From positions 1 to 45,352 of IMG/VR virus record IMGVR_UViG_3300033148_005976: a stretch of DNA of 45,352 bases, one strand, 5' to 3'. Below, piece after piece: positions 15,292 through 24,929 of this stretch (positions within the stretch are counted from its first letter, which is position 1; every line of letters starts with the position of its first letter). The notes beneath the pieces are model-generated. The model did no database searches. It had not been told where the DNA came from and saw only the letters and a program-made list of their open reading frames with translations. The DNA is from a virus. A program made the position numbers and the translations under genes.

Positions 15292-17777
15292 TGCCTGTCG
15301 AGCTTTTCAAAGAACAACTTAATGGTAAGTATGATGGAGTGACTCCTGCTACACTCCTTCCTGTTGGTGGTATCTCGGGTGGCAAGAATGTGAGGAAAGT
15401 AAGTGTCCTCGGAGGATGGAAACCCAGGAGGGGGTGTAGCACTCATAATACGACAGCTATTGCAGCGGATAAGGTTTGGTCGCTTCATAGGTATAAGCAT
15501 CCGAGGAATGGAGACTATCATTTCATTGCTCAGTGTGATAGCAAGCTCTATGATGCGACTAATGATCCTCCGGCTAGTGGAACTACCTTTGGAACGGATA
15601 TTACGAATAACAATAATGTCTCGAATAGCCAACCAGGGTTTAGTGACGTGATTGAAGAGATGTGGGTTTATGTTGATGGTGGTTCTCCGCTGATGTGGGG
15701 GGGAGACAGTCCGTTTTGTACGGGCTTTATTGTGGAGGATGATAGTGAAAGCGCTAAGATTGACTACACAAGGCAGGTTACGGATAACAGGACTGATACT
15801 CAGGCAGTTGTGTTGGTGGCTGCCTCTGATGTTTATTATGTATGTAGTCCTGAAATCGCAAAGGGTATTGTTCTTACACTAGGGACGAACAAGAATACTA
15901 CGAGTAGTAGGACCTGTACTGTGAAGGCTTGGAGAAGTGGAGCTTGGGCAGCAGTTAGTGATTTGAGTGATGGAACGGATTCAGGGAGCTCAACTACACA
16001 TGGCCAGAGTGGAACCATTAGCTGGACGGCTGGCTCAGACACCATGAGAGTGATTGGTGGGATTATGGGCTACTGGTATCAGGTGAGTTTCTCGGGTGTT
16101 CTTAGCAATAGTGTCGATGTGACTAAGTGTCAAGTTCAATTCGACTTGGCTACGATGACGAATAAATGGAGTGGTGTTCACGAGATGCCTTTGAGTGTGA
16201 GGTTCTATGATCAGAGTCTAGATACTTATGAGGATCTTACTGGGAAGCTTACGAATGAGAGCACGAGTCAGTACTATAATCTTTCTGGAGCTACTACCAA
16301 TGACTATATTTATGTGAAATCCTCTGAACCTCTTGCCGGAATAGGAATTGGTATTGCTCCTGGGTATGGCTCTGATACCGGAGGTGGGAACATTGACCAG
16401 ATTGATTACTGGGATGGGGACTCGTGGAATGCTATAACTACAGGGATTGTGGATGAGACGTTGAATGGTGCTGGAACGGAGAGCTTTGCCCAGAGTGGAG
16501 TGGTTTGGTGGAATGCTACGGGGCTTACTGTAGCCAAGAGGACGATGGACTTTGACTCGACTCCTGGATATTGGTATAGGATTAGTTGGGATGCTGCACC
16601 GGATAATACAGATAATGATGTGAGGATGTACTATGTAACTACGGCAACTTTTCCAGAAGACCTTCCAAGCTACGATGGAGTGATTGAGTTTAAGGGACGG
16701 GCTATGCTTTGGGGTGATCCTGAGTATCCTAATAGGCTCAGGTTCAGTGCAAAGGATAGGCCAGATTGTTTTAGTGGGAGCGATAGTGGCTATACGGATG
16801 CTTTTGGAGACAAGACGCCTATTAAGTCTGTGGTGAGGTTTTATAATGAACTGTTGGTGTTTAAGGAGAACTCTGTCTGGATGCTAGAAGGCTACTCTCC
16901 GGCAACTTTTGGGACTTTGAGGATTGCTGATACAGTTGGGATTGCTTCGCCTAAGACGGCAAGGGTAATCGAGATGGGCAGTCCTATGATGCACAAGGAT
17001 GAGCCTTTGAGTATTGCTATCTGGATGGATACAGATGGAATTTATGCGCTGGACGGGAGAAAGCCTAGAAAGATTTCAGAGGTTGTAAGTAACTATTTTA
17101 ATCCAGAGAGTTCTGATGCCATTTCTGCATCCTCGCTGGATGGCTGTCAGGCTTTTATAGATCCTATTAATACGGAGTATCATTTGTTGATTCCTGGAAG
17201 TGGGAGTGGACAGGGAACGGAGCTTGTGTATAATCCCCTGACGGATGAGTGGTATCCTCCTTGGGATAGAACAGTAGGAGATGCGAATAGCTATTTGGTG
17301 TGTGGATTGAGTCTAAGGGGAACGGATAATAGATATTATACCTATGGTGGGAATAGTGAAGGAAGAGTGTTTAAGCTGGAGGATGACACCACAGATAAGG
17401 ATGAGAGTAATGCTGATGTGACTATTACGCATAGTGTGAAAACTAGGGCTATTGCTCCGATTCAGAGGCAGTCCACTACGTTTGAGTTCACTTTTCGGAA
17501 AGCTTGGGTTGAGGCTAAGGCTGTTACGAGTCCTGCTACGAAGACTATCACGGTGAAGTTCTATAAGGATATGGCTACAAGTGGGACTGCGCTTTCTACT
17601 CCTGGAGCTATTGATCTGGGGAATAGTGGGTATTCGCTAGCTGTGGACGGAGTAGATGCGAGTCAAGAGAACTGTGTGGCTTTTCAACTGGAATTCGAGG
17701 CAAGCACGGCTGATTTGGAGATGGAACTCTGGTCTTTCATGTATTCGTTGGCTGTGAGGGGAGAAATTGTCCAGTAA
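15291..17777 (+). CDS. Tail nozzle/stopper-like protein
   Basis: An 828-aa beta-rich protein. It starts with LGGWKPRRGC, then repeated strand modules, and near residue 460 FKGRAMLWGDPEYPNRLRFS and later LLVFKENSVWMLEGY, which resemble beta-propeller segments of podovirus nozzle proteins (P22 gp10 or T7 gp12 type). Such proteins form the distal tail hub holding fibres. Two similar modules (IDYTRQVTDNR and IDQIDYWDGDSWNAIT) suggest inserted carbohydrate-binding-like domains. It is ATG-coupled with the adaptor gene, the expected partner. Confidence 0.65.
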   Translation: MPVELFKEQLNGKYDGVTPATLLPVGGISGGKNVRKVSVLGGWKPRRGCSTHNTTAIAADKVWSLHRYKHPRNGDYHFIAQCDSKLYDATNDPPASGTTFGTDITNNNNVSNSQPGFSDVIEEMWVYVDGGSPLMWGGDSPFCTGFIVEDDSESAKIDYTRQVTDNRTDTQAVVLVAASDVYYVCSPEIAKGIVLTLGTNKNTTSSRTCTVKAWRSGAWAAVSDLSDGTDSGSSTTHGQSGTISWTAGSDTMRVIGGIMGYWYQVSFSGVLSNSVDVTKCQVQFDLATMTNKWSGVHEMPLSVRFYDQSLDTYEDLTGKLTNESTSQYYNLSGATTNDYIYVKSSEPLAGIGIGIAPGYGSDTGGGNIDQIDYWDGDSWNAITTGIVDETLNGAGTESFAQSGVVWWNATGLTVAKRTMDFDSTPGYWYRISWDAAPDNTDNDVRMYYVTTATFPEDLPSYDGVIEFKGRAMLWGDPEYPNRLRFSAKDRPDCFSGSDSGYTDAFGDKTPIKSVVRFYNELLVFKENSVWMLEGYSPATFGTLRIADTVGIASPKTARVIEMGSPMMHKDEPLSIAIWMDTDGIYALDGRKPRKISEVVSNYFNPESSDAISASSLDGCQAFIDPINTEYHLLIPGSGSGQGTELVYNPLTDEWYPPWDRTVGDANSYLVCGLSLRGTDNRYYTYGGNSEGRVFKLEDDTTDKDESNADVTITHSVKTRAIAPIQRQSTTFEFTFRKAWVEAKAVTSPATKTITVKFYKDMATSGTALSTPGAIDLGNSGYSLAVDGVDASQENCVAFQLEFEASTADLEMELWSFMYSLAVRGEIVQ

Positions 17778-18573
17778 GGCAAGGAAACCCTATCTTGGGC
17801 TTAAGAGGAGTTTGACTGATTTCTTTAGGACTCCTGTGAGGTATTTGAAGGAGTCTAATGTTAAGGAAAGTCAGTTTGAGAAGCCCTATTTGGGGAGGGA
17901 TTATAGGCGTATGCACTTTGCTCTCCCTGCTCCTGATTGGCCAACTTGGAAGTTTGATCCTGATATTGCTGGAGGCAGGAGGTGGAGTCTTCAGTTACCC
18001 TTTGGTGTAAATCCTTCTGGCGATATTGAATTTGATCCTAATGAATGTCCTTGCTGCTTTCTTGTTAGATGGAATGAGTGTGGAGATGGTATTCTGTCTG
18101 GCGGGCTTTGGATGGGTATTTGGCATAGAGATGAAATTCCATCTGGGCTATTGACAAATGGTCACGGAGAATGGGTTATTGAGGGAGCTTATAAGAATGT
18201 CTCAGAGGTAGTAGGTTTGCCTCTCGAGGGTGGGGCTTATGGTGGCTCTCATAGGCTTTGGTTTGAGTTTGATCCTGATCAATCTACACTAGATGGTTAT
18301 ACTCCTGTTACTTTGTGTTATGAGATTAAAGGTTTTTGTAGACATTGTGTAGACTATTGGGCTTATTGTGAAACTTGCACCTGTCCCTCCGGAGACTTTG
18401 CCTTTGATGACGCCTCAACGCCAGATACTATAGCCCCTGGTGGAAGTATTACAATGTATGTGAGCGGGGGTTGTCCTCCCTATAACTGGAGCGTTTCCGG
18501 GACGGGTTATACATTGGACAAGGCTTCCACAACGGGGTTAAGCAACGGTCTTAATTGCGCCTCTGGGACATGA
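17767..18573 (+). CDS. Cysteine-rich Ig-like protein, N-terminal part before in-frame TGA
   Basis: A 268-aa frame from TTG 17767, with GAGGGGAG upstream. It has a globular N-terminal domain with many cysteines (CPCC, CRHC, CETCTC), then the start of an Ig-like domain: SGDFAFDDASTPDTIAPGG, VSGGCPPYNWSVSGTG, LNCASGT. It stops at TGA 18571, in the middle of the domain. The same frame continues as GTDYDAVASVTVTDDCGDSV, which completes the domain. The frame is therefore most likely one protein of about 424 residues with a recoded or mutated codon. Position after the nozzle gene suggests a tail protein. Confidence 0.7.
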   Translation: MSSKARKPYLGLKRSLTDFFRTPVRYLKESNVKESQFEKPYLGRDYRRMHFALPAPDWPTWKFDPDIAGGRRWSLQLPFGVNPSGDIEFDPNECPCCFLVRWNECGDGILSGGLWMGIWHRDEIPSGLLTNGHGEWVIEGAYKNVSEVVGLPLEGGAYGGSHRLWFEFDPDQSTLDGYTPVTLCYEIKGFCRHCVDYWAYCETCTCPSGDFAFDDASTPDTIAPGGSITMYVSGGCPPYNWSVSGTGYTLDKASTTGLSNGLNCASGT

Positions 18574-19041
18574 GGAACGGATTATGATGCAGTTGCATCA
18601 GTGACTGTAACAGATGACTGTGGAGACAGTGTAGACTTTGATATAATCGTTAGTACTGGCAGGTGGTCGCCAACATATTATGACGGTTTTGTTATAGAGA
18701 CGGAGCGCTGTACTGATACAACAAGTTATTATGGGTACTACTCTGGTGTTGACTGCCTAGAGGTTAACCCTTGGAGAGATATTCGATGTTGTGATAGAGT
18801 GGGGAAGTATCGTCAGTTCCAGAAGGTTGGGTACTCGGCGGGTGGCGGATGTGCGAATTGTTGTAAGTTAACCCCTGTTCCTGAGTGTGGTAATGAAACT
18901 TGGTGTTACAAGCAGGTAGGTTCAGACGGAGTGAAACAAGGCCTGGTCTTGCGCTCTTGGTATCCCATTTGCGATGACTCTTGTCCTGGAAACACTTGCT
19001 TGTATAACTATGAAAGGTACTATCAGGAATGGATCTGTTGA
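18574..19041 (+). CDS. Continuation of the Ig-like cysteine-rich protein after TGA
   Basis: The frame is the same as 17767-18570, with no other stop to 19039. The first residues complete the Ig-like strand pattern broken by TGA, and a Cys-rich C-terminal domain follows (CCDRVGKYRQF, CANCCKLTP, CPGNTCLYNYERYYQ). The first in-frame start codon, GTG 18601, has no ribosome site, so independent translation is unlikely. Alternatives are read-through or Sec insertion at 18571, a nonsense mutation, or a sequencing error (TGC or TGT read as TGA). Confidence 0.55.
   Translation, partial: GTDYDAVASVTVTDDCGDSVDFDIIVSTGRWSPTYYDGFVIETERCTDTTSYYGYYSGVDCLEVNPWRDIRCCDRVGKYRQFQKVGYSAGGGCANCCKLTPVPECGNETWCYKQVGSDGVKQGLVLRSWYPICDDSCPGNTCLYNYERYYQEWIC
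18585..18600 (+). other. Hairpin just after the in-frame TGA
   Basis: TGATGC (18585-18590), loop AGTT, GCATCA (18595-18600) make a perfect 6-bp stem starting 11 bases after the TGA. The loop lies about 17-20 bases after the TGA, close to where bacterial SECIS loops sit. The consensus GGUC loop of E. coli fdhF is not present, only GU within AGUU. Confidence 0.45.
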
Positions 19042-19059
19042 GGACTTCCTGGAGGTCTC

Positions 19060-19428
19060 GTGGATTGGAAAAATAGAATTACTGAGGTCTTTCGTTTCGG
19101 TGTTGTTCAAGACTGTGGGACCTTAATAAAGCTGCTACTCGACAGTGATGTGACAATAGAGGCTTTTCTTAACTGGTTGGAGGAAGAAAAGAGGCGTTAC
19201 AAACCTCCCCCGAGATCGAGGGTGCCTAGACCCCCAAGGGAAGTCCTGAAGCGTAAATGTCCCTCGTGTGGGAAATGGCTTCACCTGGCAGAGGTAAATC
19301 ATTCCCCTCGCTGTCGTGTAGGTGGGGATTACAAATCACAATGGTTCTGTCCGAATTGCTGGTGGGACGAATATAGCAAGAAGGATATACGAGAGGAGGC
19401 TAAGCCTTACATAGAGGAGGTGATCTAG
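19060..19428 (+). CDS. Zinc-ribbon protein
   Basis: A 122-aa protein from GTG 19060 with GGAGG five bases upstream. It is in the same frame as the Ig-like protein after a second TGA (19039), but the ribosome site supports a separate gene. The C-terminal half has CPSCGKWLHLAEVNHSPRC and CPNCWWDEY, a Cys-pair/His/Cys arrangement typical of zinc ribbons. The N-terminal half is helical with a Pro/Arg linker (KPPPRSRVPRPPR). Function unknown. Confidence 0.7.
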   Translation: MDWKNRITEVFRFGVVQDCGTLIKLLLDSDVTIEAFLNWLEEEKRRYKPPPRSRVPRPPREVLKRKCPSCGKWLHLAEVNHSPRCRVGGDYKSQWFCPNCWWDEYSKKDIREEAKPYIEEVI

Positions 19429-19430
19429 AG

Positions 19431-19988
19431 ATGGCCTATGGAGATATAGGAATTTTTCAGCCAGCTGAGAGTCATTACAAGACTCCTGGGAGCTATGAGG
19501 CCATGATGAAAGCGGAAGCTCTTAAGAGGGCTAATTATCTGGCTGCAATGGATCAGTTTTACGAGAATTTGAATGAGGCTCGAAGGCAGTTTAGTGAAAC
19601 ACTTGCCTTTAAGAAGGAAACTAGGGATCTTGAGCTAGACTTTGCTAGGGAGAAGCTCGAAACAACGTCTAGGCTTGAGGAGGAGAGGCTTGCCTCTGAA
19701 AAGGCTTATAGGTCCAGAATGCTTGGCTTGGCGGAGCAGGAACTTGAGCTCAAGAGAAGTTCTACTGTAGGTTCGATTGGAGGGACTGTATCGCAGGGAG
19801 ACATTCTTGATTTTCTAGGAGAGCAAGCAGAAAAGCAAAGGGAAGCAGGTTTTGAGACGGCCAAGCTCTTTGCTGGTCCTTCCCCTATGGCGTCAGGTAA
19901 GATCGAGGCTCCTGAGACTTCTTACAATAAGCCTTATTACGATCCCTTCTGGGAATGGGATAAGGACTTTTATGGGATAGTAGAATAA
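19431..19988 (+). CDS. Internal virion protein candidate, coiled coil
   Basis: A 185-aa protein that is largely one long helix (residues about 25-110, rich in Glu/Arg/Leu with ARREKLE-like heptads), then a Gly/Ser linker and a C-terminal aromatic tail (YYDPFWEWDKDFYG). Strong ribosome site (GAGGAGG). First of three collinear genes before the fibre region, the usual place for podovirus ejection proteins that leave the head with DNA. The stop overlaps the next ATG. Confidence 0.6.
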   Translation: MAYGDIGIFQPAESHYKTPGSYEAMMKAEALKRANYLAAMDQFYENLNEARRQFSETLAFKKETRDLELDFAREKLETTSRLEEERLASEKAYRSRMLGLAEQELELKRSSTVGSIGGTVSQGDILDFLGEQAEKQREAGFETAKLFAGPSPMASGKIEAPETSYNKPYYDPFWEWDKDFYGIVE

Positions 19989-21538
19989 TGGCTGAAAACA
20001 TAATGAATTTTCTGAGGGAAGTAGCTTCAGTTGGCAAATCCATTGGGGCTTTTGGAGGAAACACGGCTCTGGATGTAAAGAGGTTTGCAGATTTGCAGCT
20101 TCAGAGAGAGAAGTTTCAGCATCAAAAGAGAACAGAGTCTCTTAAGCTGCTCTTCAATCAGATGACCCAATTTTACTCTAATATGCCTGCAACTGATCCT
20201 AAGCGAAAGTGGCTTACAGATATGATGGAGAATACCTTCTATGGGCTTGATCCTGCAACTAGAGCTGCGTTTGACTTTACGAAGGAGCTTAGACCGGTTA
20301 GCTCAGAGGAAAAGCTCTACGACTGGTATGTCAGAATGAATCCTCCTCCGGAGCCTCTTTTAGATGAAACTGGAAACCCTCTCCCTGTTACTTTGGAGAA
20401 CGAAATGTATCATGCTAGGAAGGCGTATGAGGCTTCTAAATGGAAGTTCAACGCTCTTGCAGCTTCATTTGGAGCAGACAAGGCTAAGGCTATGTATACT
20501 GTGCCTACATTTTTTGTCGTGAGGACTCCGGAACCTACAGCTGAAGGAGAGAAGGCACAGCCAAACTTGTGGTTTATGGATGAGCGTACTGGCCAAATGA
20601 TGCCTATCAAGGCAGAGGCTCTTGGAGTTGATTTGGCCAAGGCTAAAGAATGGGGTTGGAACCTTCCTATGATGGCGCTTAGAGGGTTTGCGCCTACAGG
20701 GCCTCCAATTACTATGACTGTGAGAGGGAAAACTCTTAGGAGAATTCCTGGAGTAAGTCTAAAGCCTGGAAGTTTAGGTCAGCCAGTTTGGGATGAAGTG
20801 GATTATGGAGCGAAAGATGAGGCTCTCAAACTCCCCAGTGAACTTCGAGACGCTATGAGTTTTGTCGCCTCTGATATTGAGCCAGATGAAAAGAAAGCTG
20901 ATCCAACTACGCTCAATTTGTATAGAATTTTGAAGGACTTTGAGCAAACGTTCAAAAGCCCTGAGGAGGTCACAGCCAATCTGGAGAGGGTAAACAGGCT
21001 TATCGGAATGCTTTATCCTGATAAGGATATTAAGCTTGTCTATGATCCTGAGTCCGCCAAGGAGCCCTCTGCTTGGGGTAGGCTCTGGGGAGGAGTGGTT
21101 AAGTTTGAGAACACAAACTGGGGCGTTCTTCCGAATGCCGAGCTGCTTACCGTACAGAACGAACAGAAAGAGGTCATTTCATTGTATAAAAACAAGGAGA
21201 CAGACGAGGCTCACGATGGTACAGGAAGAGAGATCCCAAAGGCTAAAGGAGCTAATGATGGCGATGTTATAGTTGGTTTGAGGACTCCTTGGACGGAGAG
21301 GCTTGTAAGGAAGCTCACCAGAGGCTCATTAACACCAGAGGAGCGGGAGGAACTTGAAAGGAAAGCCTTTCAAGTGCTTAAAAAGGTCGGAGGTTATCTG
21401 GCTAAGGAATGGCAAGAAGTTAAGGACGCAATCGACGCTCTTGGGATAGGCGAGGTCTTCAAGATTCTCTCCAAGGATATGGGAGAAGAAAAGGCCAAAA
21501 AGCTTGTTGAAGCTTGGTCTGAGGAGTATGGAAAATGA
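19988..21538 (+). CDS. Internal virion / ejection protein candidate
   Basis: A 516-aa protein with no catalytic motif I recognise. It begins with an amphipathic segment (FLREVASVGKSIGAFGG), continues as a helical region, then a strand-rich middle (MTVRGKTLRRIPGV) and a helical charged C-terminus. Length, helix content and position between the coiled-coil gene and the 1008-aa gene match podovirus ejection-protein operons. It is coupled to both neighbours by overlapping stop and start codons. Confidence 0.55.
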   Translation: MAENIMNFLREVASVGKSIGAFGGNTALDVKRFADLQLQREKFQHQKRTESLKLLFNQMTQFYSNMPATDPKRKWLTDMMENTFYGLDPATRAAFDFTKELRPVSSEEKLYDWYVRMNPPPEPLLDETGNPLPVTLENEMYHARKAYEASKWKFNALAASFGADKAKAMYTVPTFFVVRTPEPTAEGEKAQPNLWFMDERTGQMMPIKAEALGVDLAKAKEWGWNLPMMALRGFAPTGPPITMTVRGKTLRRIPGVSLKPGSLGQPVWDEVDYGAKDEALKLPSELRDAMSFVASDIEPDEKKADPTTLNLYRILKDFEQTFKSPEEVTANLERVNRLIGMLYPDKDIKLVYDPESAKEPSAWGRLWGGVVKFENTNWGVLPNAELLTVQNEQKEVISLYKNKETDEAHDGTGREIPKAKGANDGDVIVGLRTPWTERLVRKLTRGSLTPEEREELERKAFQVLKKVGGYLAKEWQEVKDAIDALGIGEVFKILSKDMGEEKAKKLVEAWSEEYGK

Positions 21539-24500
21539 CTTTAGTTGTTCCCGTGAGAAGACAAGTTGAGCAACCTAGGGCTCCTGTACTACCTGTCGGG
21601 GGAGACTTTCCTCTTGAGGAGAAAAGCTGGGAGTTCAAGCTGGCCGCTAAACACACAACGCTTTATCCGCTCATTCGCACTGCTGCGGATATTGTGCCTT
21701 TTGCCAGTAAGTTATTTCCTTCTGGATGGAAGGAATTCCAGAGAATGACCACAGGCCAGAAGGCTCTTGATATTGGGCTTGATGTAGCAATTTTTGTCCC
21801 TGCTGGATGGATAGGAAAGGGCTTTAAGGCAGCCTCAAAGCCTTTGCTTATTCCTGTTCGGGCTGGAGCTAAAAGGCTTCCCTTTAGAGTGAGGGAAATA
21901 GGAGAGTTTTCGAAGCCCTATCTGGATACTCTTGCCAAACAGGTGGATAACTTCGTCCCCAGGGACGAGAACTGGTTCCTTAGGAAGTATCAACTTGACG
22001 ATCTTGAGAAATACATCTACCTCCAAAGGGAGGGAACCTCTGCACAAGGCTTTCTGCGCTATGGTCGTGGAGGCGGGATGGTTCGAGTTGGGAGAAAGGA
22101 GCTCTTTACTCCGGAGGAGATTAAGAGACTCTATACGAAGGAAGGAAAACTCAGGACAAAAGTCCAGAGGGATCTTATTGAGACGCTTAGGCCCTTGAGA
22201 GCTCAAAGACTTGAACACCACGTGAGGGAGTATGAGAGGCTTCTTTCTGGAATTCTTCCTAAAGAGGGAAAAACCATTGAGCAAGTGTTCAATAGACAGG
22301 TTGAAAGACTCTTTGGAAAGGATAAGATAGGTAGGCTCACTCTTAAGAACATCGGAGAGGAGGACTTGAAAACCGTCTTGATGGATCTTCTCATCAATAG
22401 AGGTAGAGTCCTTAGGGGTCTTGATCTTTCCAGCTATCATTGGGTTGCTCCTGTGCGAAAGGTGCTTGGCAAGTTTGACGCTAGATTCGGGACACTTAGG
22501 ATCTACAAAACTATTAATAATGCCACAGGGAATGCCAACAAAGCCTCTATGTTGTATGCTGATCAATTTACTCAGATCCTCAAACAAAAAGGTCTAGTAG
22601 AGGAAGGAAAATTTGGCCTGAAGCGATTCTTCTCTCGAACTGATGCAGATGAGGCAGCCAATCTACTCCGAAAGGTTGACGTCGCCCAGGCTCAAAAGGT
22701 TCCTCAGGAAACTATGCAGAGCTGGATAGATTCCCTAGCCTCACGAAGGCCTGCTGCAGCTCAGCTCTTCCATGCCTACCATCAGTGGACTGACTTCATG
22801 TATGGAGAGTTCATGAAGGAGCATATTCCAGCTCTGTTTAGGAGGGCTGGATTGACCGAGAGAGGGAAGCTCTTCCTCAAGAGAGAGTTTGAGAGGGGCT
22901 TCCATCGTTCTATCACAGCCTATATGTCCGGCGCAGCAAATCTGAGTCAGGCTGTCAAGGCGGAGTTCGTAGAAGGAACACTTTCCTCTCTCCGAAAGCT
23001 GGTCCAAAAGAATCCAGTCTGGTTTAAATCTCCTGGGGGGAAAAGAGTTCAAAGGCTCTTGGAAGAACTAACTCCAAGGGCCAAAGGTGCTGATGTAGGC
23101 TTTCCCAATTATCTTGAGAATTATATGGCCAGGCTGTTCGAAATAGGAAAACCGAAGGCTCCTGTCAAACCTGGAATGACTCCGACTCAATTGGAGGCCG
23201 GCTTCCTCAAGACTAGGGTACTAGAGGAAGTAGGAGAGGACATTGTAAATGACATCTTCAAATTAGTGGAAGTAAGAGCAAGGCAACAAGGAAAACAGCT
23301 TTATCTTTATCCTGAGCTCAACAAACTCACTGGCCTGATCAAGGGCCTTCCTCCCGGCCTGCAGAAATACATAGATCACTATCTGCGCAGACTCCTTGGG
23401 ATGCCTAGTCCCATAGACACTAAGGTCGCTCAGCTTCTCACAAGAACCCTTGGAGGCTCTTGGGACGAGAGGAGAGTAATGCAACTTGCCTGGACCATAA
23501 ACGATCTTGTGATGATGGGAGGACTTGGGTTTAAGCCCTTTAGTGCTCTACGGAACCTCTTTCAGACGCCCCTTCTTGTTCCCACTGATATGGGAGGGAT
23601 TAAGGACATCTATTGGCTTGCAAGGGGGCTTCCAAGAGCTATGAGGCCAGACACGTTTCGGTACTTGAAAGAAATTGGAGCCATAACAGAGTTCAGCCCT
23701 GATATTCTCTTCAAGCCCAAGCTGCCCAGGCCTGGAAGGAAACTCCTTGGGATAGGGGCGAGAGAGCTGGAATTTCCTACCATGCAGAAGACTCGTGATG
23801 TTGCTATGTGGATGTTCAAAAAGAGCGATGAGTGGAACAGAACTTGGACAGGCTCAGCTGCTCTTGAAAAATGGGATCACTTCTTTAGGAAGATTCAGCC
23901 TAAAGACCAGGCTTCTCTTAAGCTCTTTAAGCGCAAAATCAATCTCAAGGGACGAGAAGATTGGGTCCAAGCAGACATTGAAAGAGCTCTCGATGCAGGA
24001 AGCTTCGAAGAAGCCCGTAGAATCTGGGTAAAGGATGTAGTTGCAGATACACAGTTTCTCTATGGGGCTGCTGATTCTCCCCTGTTAGGTCAGCGTGGAG
24101 GTTCCATTGGCAAAACTGCTGTGATCTTCCAGTCTTGGTGGATGAATTACTCAAGCCTTCTTGGTAAGTGGATTACTCGCAGTGGGAGTATAGACGCAGC
24201 AGCCGAGAGAATGTTCTCCTGGATGTTCACGGGAGCTATCCTGGGCACAGCAATGACGCAAATCTGGGGCAAAGGAAGGGGTACGAGAGCTGCCTTGCTT
24301 GGTCCACTTCCCTCACAGCTTGATGTTCCTGCGCCTTGGAGGCCCCTTGTAGAAGCCTTGGATACTATTCGAGTCTTGGCCGAGCAGCCTATAACAAGAG
24401 ACCCAGAGAAGCTCAAACGTCAGGTCAAAACGGCCCTCAAGAGTACAACTATTTATGCTCCTGGTGGTCTATGGGCAACGCAGCTTATAAAAGGAGCTTC

Positions 24501-24561
24501 AAGAGAAGGCTGGAGTGGTTTCAAACGCGCTATAATTGGATACAACCCACCCGAGGATTAG
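21535..24561 (+). CDS. Large internal virion / ejection protein candidate
   Basis: The longest gene, 1008 aa, with ATGA overlap to the previous stop. It is mostly helical and basic. Hydrophobic stretches near residues 75-95 (GLDVAIFVPAGWIG), 655-670 (VMMGGLGF) and 895-915 (WMFTGAILGTAM) could insert in membranes during ejection. Podoviruses usually carry one very large internal protein last in this cluster, forming a conduit through the cell envelope. No transglycosylase or other enzyme motif is obvious. Confidence 0.6.
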   Translation: MTLVVPVRRQVEQPRAPVLPVGGDFPLEEKSWEFKLAAKHTTLYPLIRTAADIVPFASKLFPSGWKEFQRMTTGQKALDIGLDVAIFVPAGWIGKGFKAASKPLLIPVRAGAKRLPFRVREIGEFSKPYLDTLAKQVDNFVPRDENWFLRKYQLDDLEKYIYLQREGTSAQGFLRYGRGGGMVRVGRKELFTPEEIKRLYTKEGKLRTKVQRDLIETLRPLRAQRLEHHVREYERLLSGILPKEGKTIEQVFNRQVERLFGKDKIGRLTLKNIGEEDLKTVLMDLLINRGRVLRGLDLSSYHWVAPVRKVLGKFDARFGTLRIYKTINNATGNANKASMLYADQFTQILKQKGLVEEGKFGLKRFFSRTDADEAANLLRKVDVAQAQKVPQETMQSWIDSLASRRPAAAQLFHAYHQWTDFMYGEFMKEHIPALFRRAGLTERGKLFLKREFERGFHRSITAYMSGAANLSQAVKAEFVEGTLSSLRKLVQKNPVWFKSPGGKRVQRLLEELTPRAKGADVGFPNYLENYMARLFEIGKPKAPVKPGMTPTQLEAGFLKTRVLEEVGEDIVNDIFKLVEVRARQQGKQLYLYPELNKLTGLIKGLPPGLQKYIDHYLRRLLGMPSPIDTKVAQLLTRTLGGSWDERRVMQLAWTINDLVMMGGLGFKPFSALRNLFQTPLLVPTDMGGIKDIYWLARGLPRAMRPDTFRYLKEIGAITEFSPDILFKPKLPRPGRKLLGIGARELEFPTMQKTRDVAMWMFKKSDEWNRTWTGSAALEKWDHFFRKIQPKDQASLKLFKRKINLKGREDWVQADIERALDAGSFEEARRIWVKDVVADTQFLYGAADSPLLGQRGGSIGKTAVIFQSWWMNYSSLLGKWITRSGSIDAAAERMFSWMFTGAILGTAMTQIWGKGRGTRAALLGPLPSQLDVPAPWRPLVEALDTIRVLAEQPITRDPEKLKRQVKTALKSTTIYAPGGLWATQLIKGASREGWSGFKRAIIGYNPPED

Positions 24562-24575
24562 TTCAAATTTTGAAC
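24561..24575 (-). repeat. Dispersed palindrome, copy 7
   Basis: GTTCAAATTTTGAAC immediately after the TAG stop of the 1008-aa gene (whose TAG ends at 24561). Left CCGAGGATTA and right AACTTCTCGG make a nearly perfect larger dyad. Confidence 0.9.
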
Positions 24576-24605
24576 AACTTCTCGGAAAAGTAAGGAGGAT
24601 AACAG

Positions 24606-24920
24606 ATGGGAAATACTACTACAGGAGAATTTCTAAGATGGGAGGCTGCAGATTCTACAGGTATCACAGGCAGCCTTGATGTAGCTATGCTAGCTTGGTG
24701 TTCGACTGACGGCACTAACAGGGACATAGCAGGGGACGACGACTTTGAGATACAAGATCAAAATAGTGTGGTCTTGCTTAAGAAACGTGCTGAGGCGGTG
24801 GGGGATGGAATAGATCCTATAGTCTTTCCTCCTGGTAGTCTTATTTTGGATGGGATTAAGGTGACTAAGCTGGATGGGGGAGAGTTTTTCTTATGGCTCT
24901 ATGGCTATAGACCTAGTTAG
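24606..24920 (+). CDS. Small structural protein candidate
   Basis: A 104-aa beta-rich protein with strong ribosome site (AAGGAGG). It begins GNTTTGEFLRWEAADSTG and ends with FFLWLYGYRPS. Composition suits a small tail or decoration protein. No family recognised. It starts a new cluster after a palindrome copy and precedes another small beta-rich gene. Confidence 0.65.
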   Translation: MGNTTTGEFLRWEAADSTGITGSLDVAMLAWCSTDGTNRDIAGDDDFEIQDQNSVVLLKKRAEAVGDGIDPIVFPPGSLILDGIKVTKLDGGEFFLWLYGYRPS

Positions 24921-24929
24921 GAGTTTACT

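Noticed and set aside
18601-19041. Independent gene from GTG 18601
   Set aside because: No ribosome site, and the sequence starts in the middle of a predicted Ig-like domain.
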